Assembly: GCA_902575725.1 (NCBI GenBank)
Contig: CACGSS010000010.1
Span: 1-16,070, forward strand
Length of the DNA stretch: 16,070 bases
Reading direction: 5' to 3'
Source of the DNA: an uncultured Alphaproteobacteria bacterium
Lineage (GTDB): Bacteria; Pseudomonadota; Alphaproteobacteria; HIMB59
Shown here: positions 7,190-14,415 of the stretch, in pieces
Layout of the letters: every line of letters starts with the position of its first letter
Position numbering within the stretch: position 1 is the first letter of the stretch
Made by a program: the position numbers and the translations under genes
The notes under the pieces: model-generated
What the model saw: only the letters and a program-made list of their open reading frames with translations
The model's database searches: none
Told to the model about the DNA's origin: nothing

Positions 7190-7642
7190 TTAGTTATTTG
7201 AAATATAATTATTTAATTCTTTATAATAAGAATTATTTTCTCCAACTAGTTTTTTAAGTAATGCTAAATTATTTAGGGCATTTTCTTTTTGACCAAGATC
7301 TACATACATCTCACCTTGGTACTCGATAGCACCTAAGTGTTCTGGGTCTAATTCAAGAGCTTTTTTGTAATATTTTGCTGCATTATCAAAGTCTTCACTT
7401 TTTCTGTAAGCAAAACCTAACTCATTGTAAACATCAGCTTTAGTAAAATCTGTTGAACTAGCAGTTGTAAGAGTCTTCAGCTTTCTTATTGCCTTATCAT
7501 AATCTTTGCTTCTTATTAGCTTAATTGCTGACTTATAATCTTTTCCATAATTAGTTTTAGCACTATCATCGGAGCTAGATCCAGCAGCGAAAAGGCTTGT
7601 AATAAAAAGAGAAAATATGACTGTTAGTATTTTTATTTTCAT
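7190..7642 (-). CDS. Small exported TPR protein
   Basis: A 150-residue protein of unknown specific function. Residues 1-20 look like a Sec signal peptide: KIK, a hydrophobic stretch LTVIFSLFITSLFAA, then a serine- and aspartate-rich start of the mature part. There is no lipobox cysteine, so a soluble periplasmic protein is likely. The rest forms about three TPR-like helical pairs near 37-58, 70-100 and 104-133. The clearest repeat has NELGFAYRKSEDFDNAAKYY and ends in the typical ALELDP. TPR repeats mediate protein contacts, so it may be an adaptor in envelope assembly, but no partner is indicated. It lies 59 bases after rpsD with no convincing promoter of its own, and ends at the terminator. 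Confidence 0.85.
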   Translation of the reverse strand: MKIKILTVIFSLFITSLFAAGSSSDDSAKTNYGKDYKSAIKLIRSKDYDKAIRKLKTLTTASSTDFTKADVYNELGFAYRKSEDFDNAAKYYKKALELDPEHLGAIEYQGEMYVDLGQKENALNNLALLKKLVGENNSYYKELNNYISNN

Positions 7643-7701
7643 AAATATCTTTTCGAAATTTATGCGCTGTTAGATTAATTGAATAGATTATTAACTATTG
7701 A

Positions 7702-8319
7702 TTATCTAGAGTAGAATTCAACGACTAAATTAGGTTCCATTTGAACAGGGTAAGGAACATCTGTCAATTGAGGTCCTCTAACAAATTTACCAAGACATTT
7801 TGATATTTCTAATTGTAAATACTCAGGAACATCTCTTTCATTAGAGCTTAATGTTTGAATTATCATTGGAATATTCTGGCTAGTTTGTTGAAGGGATATT
7901 TCATCACCATCATTAACCTGATAAGATTTTTTATTTACTACTTTACCGTTTACTAAAACATGCCCGTGATTTACTAGTTGTCTTGCGGAAAATACAGTTG
8001 GAGCAAACTTTAGTCTAAACACAACTGCATCTAATCTTCGTTCTAAAAGTTCAATTAGAATTTGACTAGTATCGCCTTTTTTTCTAGAGGCTGCTTGATA
8101 AATTTTTAAAAATTGTTTCTCAGTAATATCGCCATAATATTTTTTGAGCTTTTGTTTAGCTGCTAATTGAACTCCAAAATCAGAAGGTTTTCTTCTTCTT
8201 GCTTGACCATGTTGGCCAGGACCATAGGGTCTTCTATTAAAAGGACTTTTAGGTCTACCCCATAAATTTAGGCCTAGTCTTCTATCAATTTTATGTTTTG
8301 ACGATAGTCTTTTTGTCAT
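7702..8319 (-). CDS. rpsD: 30S ribosomal protein S4
   Basis: A 205-residue primary 16S rRNA-binding protein that nucleates assembly of the 30S body. The N-terminus is the zinc-free form, with KIDRRLG at 10-16, WGRPKSP at 20-26 and the invariant GPGQHG at 33-38. The S4 RNA-binding domain starts near 92 with [12 protein letters not shown], followed by [15 protein letters not shown] at 111-125. In Escherichia coli rpsD lies in the alpha operon and S4 represses that operon; here it stands between trmJ and a TPR gene with its own promoter-like element, away from other ribosomal genes. The leader is too short to hold the known S4 pseudoknot target. No Shine-Dalgarno sequence precedes the ATG. Confidence 0.98.
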   Translation of the reverse strand: MTKRLSSKHKIDRRLGLNLWGRPKSPFNRRPYGPGQHGQARRRKPSDFGVQLAAKQKLKKYYGDITEKQFLKIYQAASRKKGDTSQILIELLERRLDAVVFRLKFAPTVFSARQLVNHGHVLVNGKVVNKKSYQVNDGDEISLQQTSQNIPMIIQTLSSNERDVPEYLQLEISKCLGKFVRGPQLTDVPYPVQMEPNLVVEFYSR

Positions 8320-8329
8320 GAATTGGTGA

Positions 8330-8357
8330 TTTATATAGATTTAGCCTTTTAAGTCAA
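8330..8357 (-). promoter_or_regulatory. Sigma70-like promoter for rpsD
   Basis: On the minus strand TTGACT (8357-8352) and TATAAA (8335-8330) each match consensus at 5 of 6 positions with a 16-base spacer. This is the best promoter match in the window, placed right after the trmJ stop. Ten bases separate the -10 box from the rpsD ATG, which predicts a 5' leader of only about 2-4 bases. It would give the ribosomal protein gene expression independent of the long upstream unit. Confidence 0.65.
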
Positions 8358-8358
8358 T

Positions 8359-9048
8359 TTATTTTGTAATAAATTTTAAAATTCCATAGGCTGTTTTTAT
8401 TTGTTTTTGGTCTATTTTTGATGTTTTTAAAAAATTTCTTAAAGATATTTCTAAATTATCTCTTTTAGATGAGATTGATGTAAATTTTCTTTTTTCTAGT
8501 ATTTTCATCAGAAATGATAAAAATTTTTCAATATCTTTTGAGCTTGCAGGAGAATTTTCAAAAGTTGGATTAATATTAGAGAGAGGTATTTGACTCAATT
8601 CATAAGCAATTAAAGCTACAGTATGAGATAAATTGAGCGAACTCTTGTTGTATGTAGGTAGAGACAATAGAAAGTTAGCATGCGATATCTCCTTATTTGA
8701 CAATCCATTATTTTCTTGACCAAACAAAATTGATATTTTTTTCGATTTTAGTTTAGATATTTCATTTACTTTTATTGGAGGTATGTGAAAGTCTCTTTTC
8801 CTAACTGTCGTTGCAATTAAGATATCACTACCTTTCATAGCTTCTGGTATTGATTGATATATCTTAACTTTTTTAACTAAGGATGAAAAATGCTTTGCAG
8901 ATTTTATTCCCTTATCATTAGGCCAAATTTTTCTTGGACTTACTAAGGATAAGTTCTCAAAACCAAAACATCCTATTGATCTTAGAGACATACCAACATT
9001 TTCAGATAACTGGGGTTTGTTTAATATAAATTGAATTGTTTTTTTCAA
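8359..9048 (-). CDS. trmJ: TrmJ-like tRNA 2'-O-methyltransferase (SPOUT family)
   Basis: A 229-residue SpoU/TrmH-class methyltransferase. Family knowledge predicts 2'-O-methylation of a pyrimidine at tRNA position 32 using S-adenosylmethionine. The three SPOUT motifs are present: LSENVGMSLRS at 14-24 with N17 and R23, LFGQENNGLSN at 108-118, and SLNLSHTVALIAYEL at 137-151, which forms the trefoil-knot cofactor site. A helical C-terminal extension (about 170-229) is typical of TrmJ rather than minimal TrmL. The start is TTG at 9048 in a TTGA overlap with the cimA stop; the next ATG is at codon 20 and would remove the conserved first strand and motif 1. A related TrmH-family target cannot be excluded. 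Confidence 0.87.
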   Translation of the reverse strand: MKKTIQFILNKPQLSENVGMSLRSIGCFGFENLSLVSPRKIWPNDKGIKSAKHFSSLVKKVKIYQSIPEAMKGSDILIATTVRKRDFHIPPIKVNEISKLKSKKISILFGQENNGLSNKEISHANFLLSLPTYNKSSLNLSHTVALIAYELSQIPLSNINPTFENSPASSKDIEKFLSFLMKILEKRKFTSISSKRDNLEISLRNFLKTSKIDQKQIKTAYGILKFITK

Positions 9049-10637
9049 GAGGACTTAATTAATTTATAAATTAAGCTCTCTCTAAGGGCGTTATAAGACG
9101 CATCAATTATATTGGTAGAGACACCTACTGTTGTCCAAATGGATCCTTTTTGATCCTTTGTCTCGATAAGAACACGAACTATTGCATCTGTTCCTTTTTC
9201 TGAGGATAAAATTCTTACCTTAAAATCAGTTAATTCTAAATCCTCTAAAGCAGGGTAAAAGCCCATTAATGATTTTCTTAAAGCTTTGTCCAAAGCATTT
9301 ACTGGACCATTTCCTACTTCTACATTCATATATTCTTTTTTTTCAACTTCTATCCTTACAGTTGCTTCAGACTCAGTTACTAATTCTCCTTTAGCATTCC
9401 ATCTTCTATCATCAATAACTTTAAATCTTTTTAATTCAAAGTACTCTGGGATACCGAAAAGTGTTTGTCTAGCTAGTATCTCAAAACTCGCAATTGCCTG
9501 ATCGTAAGCGTAACCCTTGAATTCTCTCTCTTTTACTTTTTGAAGTAAAAAATCTAATTTATCTGAATGATCATCTGGGTTAATACCAACAGTATTTAAA
9601 AGAGATATGATATTAGATCGGCCAGATTGATCAGAAATTACAACTTTTCTAGTATTACCTACTATTTCTGGGTCTATATGTTCATATGTTTTAGGGTCTT
9701 TGTTAATTGCTGAAACATGCAAACCACCTTTATGTGAAAAGGCATTTTCACCAACATAGGCTTGTTGATTATTTGGCATTCGATTTAAAATTTCATCTAA
9801 AAGCAATGAGGTTTTCTTTAAGGCTGATAATCTTTCTTTAGGAATACTAGTTTCAAATTTTGTTTTCAAAATTATTGAGGGAATAAGAGATACTAAATTA
9901 GCATTTCCACACCTTTCTCCTAATCCATTAATTGTGCCTTGAATTTGTCTCACTCCTGCTCGCACTGCAGCCAATGAGTTGGCAACTGCATTTTCTGTAT
10001 CATTATGCGCATGGATGCCCAGTTTTTCACCTGGTATATATTTTGCTACTTCTTGAACAATTGTCTCTACTTCATTTGGCAGAGTTCCACCATTAGTATC
10101 ACACAATACTATCCACCTAGCTCCATTATTAAAAGCCTCAGTTAAACAATCTAATGCAAATTTAGGATCTGATTTATATCCATCAAAAAAATGCTCAGCA
10201 TCATACATTGCCTCTAAACCTTTTTCATTGATATTAGCAATACTTTCACCAATCATTTTTAAGTTATCAGATTTTGAAATGCCTAAAGCCTTTTCGACTT
10301 GATATGAAGATGATTTCCCAACAATGCAAATATGTTTTACATTTGTATTGATTAAAGTATTTAGACCTGGGTCGTTTGAAACACTTGTATTAGGTCTTCT
10401 GGTCATTCCAAAAGCAACCAAACTAGAATTTTTAAAATTTGTTTTAGAATTAAAAAAACTATCATCAGTTGGATTTGATCCTGGCCAACCACCCTCAATA
10501 TAATCTAAACCTAATTCATCTAGAGCATTAGAGAATTTGATTTTATCATCTACACTAAAATCAACACCGGTAGTTTGTTGACCATCTCTTAATGTGGTGT
10601 CAAAAAAATAAATTTTATTTTCTAGTTTTTCTTCCAT
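9045..10637 (-). CDS. cimA: (R)-citramalate synthase
   Basis: A 530-residue DRE-TIM metallolyase-type enzyme that condenses pyruvate with acetyl-CoA to give citramalate, the threonine-independent entry to isoleucine. The N-terminal barrel has FFDTTLRDGQQ at 11-21 with metal ligand D13, HAHND at 209-213 and INGLGERCGNANL at 236-248. The segment EGGWPGSNPTD at 48-58 distinguishes the long citramalate synthase group from 2-isopropylmalate synthase. AFSHKGGLH at 299-307 belongs to the linker, and about 400-525 fits the LeuA-type regulatory domain, so feedback by isoleucine is plausible. It begins 16 bases inside the end of cysS and shares four bases with trmJ. Substrate choice between pyruvate and 2-oxo acids is inferred from family resemblance. 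Confidence 0.9.
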   Translation of the reverse strand: MEEKLENKIYFFDTTLRDGQQTTGVDFSVDDKIKFSNALDELGLDYIEGGWPGSNPTDDSFFNSKTNFKNSSLVAFGMTRRPNTSVSNDPGLNTLINTNVKHICIVGKSSSYQVEKALGISKSDNLKMIGESIANINEKGLEAMYDAEHFFDGYKSDPKFALDCLTEAFNNGARWIVLCDTNGGTLPNEVETIVQEVAKYIPGEKLGIHAHNDTENAVANSLAAVRAGVRQIQGTINGLGERCGNANLVSLIPSIILKTKFETSIPKERLSALKKTSLLLDEILNRMPNNQQAYVGENAFSHKGGLHVSAINKDPKTYEHIDPEIVGNTRKVVISDQSGRSNIISLLNTVGINPDDHSDKLDFLLQKVKEREFKGYAYDQAIASFEILARQTLFGIPEYFELKRFKVIDDRRWNAKGELVTESEATVRIEVEKKEYMNVEVGNGPVNALDKALRKSLMGFYPALEDLELTDFKVRILSSEKGTDAIVRVLIETKDQKGSIWTTVGVSTNIIDASYNALRESLIYKLIKSS

Positions 10638-11956
10638 ATTGTGCCATTTTTGGTGTCTTCTAAAACAATCCCTTGTTTGAATAACTCATCTCTAATTTTA
10701 TCAGCTAGTTCAAAGTCTTTATTTTTTTTTGCCTCATATCGGCGAGATATCATATTTTCAATAAATTCTTTATCAAGGTTTAAATCTGTTTTGTTAAAAT
10801 TAGGATTTAATCCTAATAAGCTTAAACCATTATTAAAATGAGCTAATAAATCATCATTATTCTTGTCTTTTTTAATGTTGGCTATTATTTGCTGTAATCT
10901 CATCAGTGCTTTTGGGGTATTTAGGTCATCTAAAAGTGCATTGACAAATTCTGAGTCTAATTCTTTGCTATCAACCTCTTTAATATGTTCTCTCCACTTG
11001 TTGATGATGTTTTCACTATAACTTATAAGATCGTTTGAAAAATCAAGTGGTTGACGATAATGAGTAGTCAACAGTGAATATTTGAGAACAGCAGGATCGT
11101 GTTTAGATAATAAATCATTAACAATTGATGTATTTCCTAAAGATTTTGACATTTTTTCACCCTTAAAATTTATAAATCCATTATGGAGCCAAAAGTTTGA
11201 CATTTTTTTATCATGACAACATGTTGACTGAGCAATTTCATTCTCGTGATGCGGAAAAATAAGATCAATACCGCCCGCATGGATATCAATGGTTTCTCCA
11301 AGTAATTCCGAAATCATAGCTGAACACTCTATGTGCCATCCAGGTCTACCATTACCCCATGGGCTATCCCAATGAGGTTCATTTGTTTTTGATGGTTTCC
11401 AAAGGACAAAATCTTCAGGATTTTTTTTGTAATCGGCGACTTCTACTCTCGCACCAGATATTATGTCTTTTAATGAGAACTTAGATAAAGAACCATAACC
11501 CTTAAATTTCTTTGCTTCAAATAAAACGTGTCCTTCAGATACATAAGCATATTTTTTTTCAATAAGAGATGTAATCATCTCAATCATTTTTGAAATATAA
11601 TCTGTGGCTTTTGGTTCATGTGTTGGAGATAATATTGATAAAGAACTTAGATTTTGTTGATATATTTTTTGAGTAGAATTAACCAAATCATCTGTTGATA
11701 TTTTAAGTTCATTGGCTTTATCTATAATTTTATCATCAATGTCTGTTATATTTCTGACGTAACGTACACTATCCTCTCCAAAAATTAGTCTTAGGACTCT
11801 AAATAAGATATCAAAAACTATAATTGGTCTGAAGTTTCCTATATGTGGATTACTGTAAAGGGTGGGTCCACAAGCATACATCTTAACTGCAGATGAGTTA
11901 ATAGGTATAAGTTTTTCTTTTTTTTTGGTTAAAGTGTTAAAAAGATTAATATTCAT
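10622..11956 (-). CDS. cysS: Cysteinyl-tRNA synthetase
   Basis: A 444-residue class I synthetase that charges tRNA-Cys in the cytosol. The HIGH-type motif is PHIGN at 37-41 and the KMSKS loop is KMSKS at 268-272. The zinc site that selects cysteine is complete, with C29 (YACGPT), C211 (ECSAM), H236 and E240 (PHHENEIAQS). YVRNITDIDDKI at 66-77 is also characteristic. It is slightly shorter than the 461-residue E. coli enzyme, mostly in the C-terminal helical part. It overlaps gltX upstream by 11 bases and cimA downstream by 16, indicating one transcript. No ribosome site is close to the ATG. Confidence 0.98.
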   Translation of the reverse strand: MNINLFNTLTKKKEKLIPINSSAVKMYACGPTLYSNPHIGNFRPIIVFDILFRVLRLIFGEDSVRYVRNITDIDDKIIDKANELKISTDDLVNSTQKIYQQNLSSLSILSPTHEPKATDYISKMIEMITSLIEKKYAYVSEGHVLFEAKKFKGYGSLSKFSLKDIISGARVEVADYKKNPEDFVLWKPSKTNEPHWDSPWGNGRPGWHIECSAMISELLGETIDIHAGGIDLIFPHHENEIAQSTCCHDKKMSNFWLHNGFINFKGEKMSKSLGNTSIVNDLLSKHDPAVLKYSLLTTHYRQPLDFSNDLISYSENIINKWREHIKEVDSKELDSEFVNALLDDLNTPKALMRLQQIIANIKKDKNNDDLLAHFNNGLSLLGLNPNFNKTDLNLDKEFIENMISRRYEAKKNKDFELADKIRDELFKQGIVLEDTKNGTIWKKN

Positions 11957-13277
11957 TTAAAATTTTTTTAAAACCTTCGTGGCCAAAATAATTGTATAGG
12001 TCTTTAACAGATGGGCCATTTTGATTACCTGTAAGTATATAACGTGTATTAGTAAATATTTCTTTTTTTGATAGTGATTTATCAATACTCATTAAGTAAT
12101 TGACATATTCATCAAAACTAAAATTTGAAATACCATTCAAATTTTTAATCAAAAGTTTGATAAAGTCACCTGAAGGTTGAATTTTAATTTCTCTTCTGTT
12201 AATAATATTCCATAAATTTCTTATATCTTCATACTTTTCAACATTTTCTTTAATAAGTTCCCACTCAGTTTCAGTTAAAGCTAACTCTTCTAGCTCAGGG
12301 AATTCATTATTTAAACCTTTTAAATTCATTGACCTTAATGAATTTTTTTGAAAAAAGTCAATTTTATGAATATCAATTTTTGGTAAGTTTTTAGAAATAT
12401 CCTCTAAATTAAAATCTCTAAAATTATTCTCTAAAATGGTTTCAAAATCATAATCTGAGTTTAAACCAAGTGAATACAAATAAGATAGAATACTGTTAAC
12501 TGTATATCCACTTTTTCTGAATTGCTTAAGTGAAATTAAGTTCAAATTTCTCTTACTTAGTTTTGTTCCATCCTCATTAAGCATTAATGGATTGTGACCT
12601 AATGAAGGTAAATCAGAATTTAAACATTTAAATAATTCTAAATGAATTGCTGAATTAGTTAAGTGGTCTTCGCCTCTAATAATGTGAGATATTTTCATAT
12701 CTATATCATCGACGACACTTGGAAAATGGTAGAGGTAGCTTCCATCAGCCCTCCTTAAAACAGGATCTGATTGAGAAGCTAGATCTACTTCGGTCTCTCC
12801 TTTTACTAAATCATTCCATTTAATTTTTGTCTGTGAAAGCTTAAATCTCCAATAAGGCTGATTACCATTAATTATTTTTTTTTCAATTTCTTCTTTAGAT
12901 AAATTTAATGAGGATCTATCGTAGATTGGAGGTTTTCCTGCTTTTAACTGCAACTTTTTTTTTATATCTAAATCCTCACTTGACTCAAAACATGGGTAAA
13001 CAAATTTTAAAGAAATTAATTGATCGAAAAGTTCATTATATCTCTCAATTCTTTTGCTTTGATAAAAGGTTTCATCATATTTTATTTTTAGCCAATCAAG
13101 ATCAGATGCTATGGACTTTACATATTCATCTTTGCTTCTCTCTTGGTCAGTGTCGTCATATCTAAGAATAAATTTACCATTATTTTTTTTCGAATATGCC
13201 CAATTTAAGAAGCAAGATCTCATATTTCCTAAGTGCAGGTGACCAGTTGGGCTCGGGGCAAAACGTGTAATTATCAT
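11946..13277 (-). CDS. gltX: Glutamyl-tRNA synthetase (short alphaproteobacterial form)
   Basis: A 443-residue class I synthetase that charges glutamate. The ATP-binding motifs are APSPTGHLHLGN at 7-18 and GTKLSKRN at 237-244. Other landmarks are LRYDDTDQERSK at 38-49, VLRRADGSYLYHFPSVVDDI at 173-192 and IIRGEDHLTN at 199-208. The length and the DDTDQER form suggest the shorter of the two GluRS paralogues that many alphaproteobacteria carry. Organisms of this group generally lack GlnRS and use GatCAB, so one GluRS mischarges tRNA-Gln; whether this one does cannot be read from the sequence by eye. The ATG overlaps the upstream stop by four bases (ATGA). Confidence 0.95.
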   Translation of the reverse strand: MIITRFAPSPTGHLHLGNMRSCFLNWAYSKKNNGKFILRYDDTDQERSKDEYVKSIASDLDWLKIKYDETFYQSKRIERYNELFDQLISLKFVYPCFESSEDLDIKKKLQLKAGKPPIYDRSSLNLSKEEIEKKIINGNQPYWRFKLSQTKIKWNDLVKGETEVDLASQSDPVLRRADGSYLYHFPSVVDDIDMKISHIIRGEDHLTNSAIHLELFKCLNSDLPSLGHNPLMLNEDGTKLSKRNLNLISLKQFRKSGYTVNSILSYLYSLGLNSDYDFETILENNFRDFNLEDISKNLPKIDIHKIDFFQKNSLRSMNLKGLNNEFPELEELALTETEWELIKENVEKYEDIRNLWNIINRREIKIQPSGDFIKLLIKNLNGISNFSFDEYVNYLMSIDKSLSKKEIFTNTRYILTGNQNGPSVKDLYNYFGHEGFKKILNEY

Positions 13278-14401
13278 TTAACTTTTTTTAAGAGGTATTC
13301 TCTTGAAACTTTTACTCTAGAGGAATTACCATATTTTATAATATCAGCAGTTGCGTATGTTTCTGACCACTTTTCTGGTAGATAACTTCCAGTTCCTATG
13401 ACATCTATTGGAGCTTTGGCTAAAGACATTGCCTTGCATTTCTCATTTGTAAATCCGCTAGATGCAATAATTTTTACTTTTTTAAAACCAAAATTATCAA
13501 GTTGTGCTCTTAAATACCACAAAGATGCAGCAGAGACTCCAGGCCCAACTAAGTGTTTTAACTCTCTGTCAGATCTGTATTCTTTGATTGAACCGGGTGC
13601 GTGTTTTTCTAGGACCTCATATGATTTTGAGGTATCAAGATTCTCAATAAATCTTCCATTTGGGGTATCAAGTCTTATCATTACTTTTCCAGCTTTAGAC
13701 AACTTATCGAAGTGGCTACAAACTTGAATAGAGTCAGTAATTTCCTTTCCGAAATAATCAGGCAATACAACTAAATCATCTTTTGGAAATGTTTCATGAA
13801 ACATTTTTACTGCCTCAAGAGTAGATCCTGCATATCCTATTAATGCATGTGGCATCGTTCCTAAAGCTTTATTAGATTGAAAATAATGTGAAGTTGCATC
13901 TATCGATGTTCCAATAAAGCCTTTAGCTTTCTTTCTTTTTGCTGATTTTGATCCTACTGATGCCGCATATGACATTAATTCAGACATCTCTGTACCTGCA
14001 CAATGTCTTGCATCCATAGCTATAAAGGACGTTTTCGGCAAGTCTAAACACATTTGATATGCATTAGCTGCTGCTATACAAGCTGGACCAATTTTTTGTA
14101 AGAGTAAAGTTTCCAAATCGACTATATGTTTAAAAGAACCCCTAATATAAAGAATTGGTTCTCCAGCACCGAAATGGTCACCCTCTTTGAATGGACTAGA
14201 AGTTGATACTTTAATTCCTCTGTCTTTTGAAATTTGTTTAATCCAATTTATTGCTAGTTTTAATGCTATAACACCTGGTCTACGTATAAAAACAGCATAA
14301 GTAACTTTAATATCTCCATACTTATGGATAATTTTTTTTGTTTTTAAAAAATAATTATCAGTAAAATTATTAATTAAATTTGAATTTGTTTTTTTATTCA
14401 T
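13274..14401 (-). CDS. pncB: Nicotinate phosphoribosyltransferase-like protein
   Basis: A 375-residue protein of the nicotinate/quinolinate phosphoribosyltransferase superfamily, probably making nicotinate mononucleotide for NAD salvage. Supporting segments are DNYFLKTKKI at 15-24, TYAVFIRRPGV at 34-44, the conserved GTMPHAL at 181-187, RLDTPNGRF at 243-251, and phosphate-site-like SSGF at 314-317 and GTGSYL at 336-341. It is shorter than classical PncB, and its RRPG region resembles a group annotated in alphaproteobacteria as nicotinate phosphoribosyltransferase. A related activity such as nicotinamide use cannot be excluded, so the symbol is provisional. It lies 14 bases after the DAHP synthase gene and shares four bases with gltX. 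Confidence 0.78.
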   Translation of the reverse strand: MNKKTNSNLINNFTDNYFLKTKKIIHKYGDIKVTYAVFIRRPGVIALKLAINWIKQISKDRGIKVSTSSPFKEGDHFGAGEPILYIRGSFKHIVDLETLLLQKIGPACIAAANAYQMCLDLPKTSFIAMDARHCAGTEMSELMSYAASVGSKSAKRKKAKGFIGTSIDATSHYFQSNKALGTMPHALIGYAGSTLEAVKMFHETFPKDDLVVLPDYFGKEITDSIQVCSHFDKLSKAGKVMIRLDTPNGRFIENLDTSKSYEVLEKHAPGSIKEYRSDRELKHLVGPGVSAASLWYLRAQLDNFGFKKVKIIASSGFTNEKCKAMSLAKAPIDVIGTGSYLPEKWSETYATADIIKYGNSSRVKVSREYLLKKVK

Positions 14402-14415
14402 TATGAATAAGAAAA

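Noticed and set aside
7682..7699. Weak hairpin AATAG...CTATT after rpsD
   Set aside because: Five-base AT-rich stem without a U tract; not a credible terminator.
8320..8358. S4 autoregulatory leader before rpsD
   Set aside because: The 39-base gap is occupied by promoter-like boxes and cannot hold the pseudoknot target.
9286..9501. 71-codon plus-strand frame opposite cimA
   Set aside because: Antisense shadow of the LeuA-like domain.
12908..13165. 85-codon plus-strand frame opposite gltX
   Set aside because: Antisense to conserved GluRS sequence, no signal for initiation, no family resemblance.
13398..13727. 109-codon plus-strand frame opposite pncB
   Set aside because: Antisense to conserved phosphoribosyltransferase segments; no independent support.
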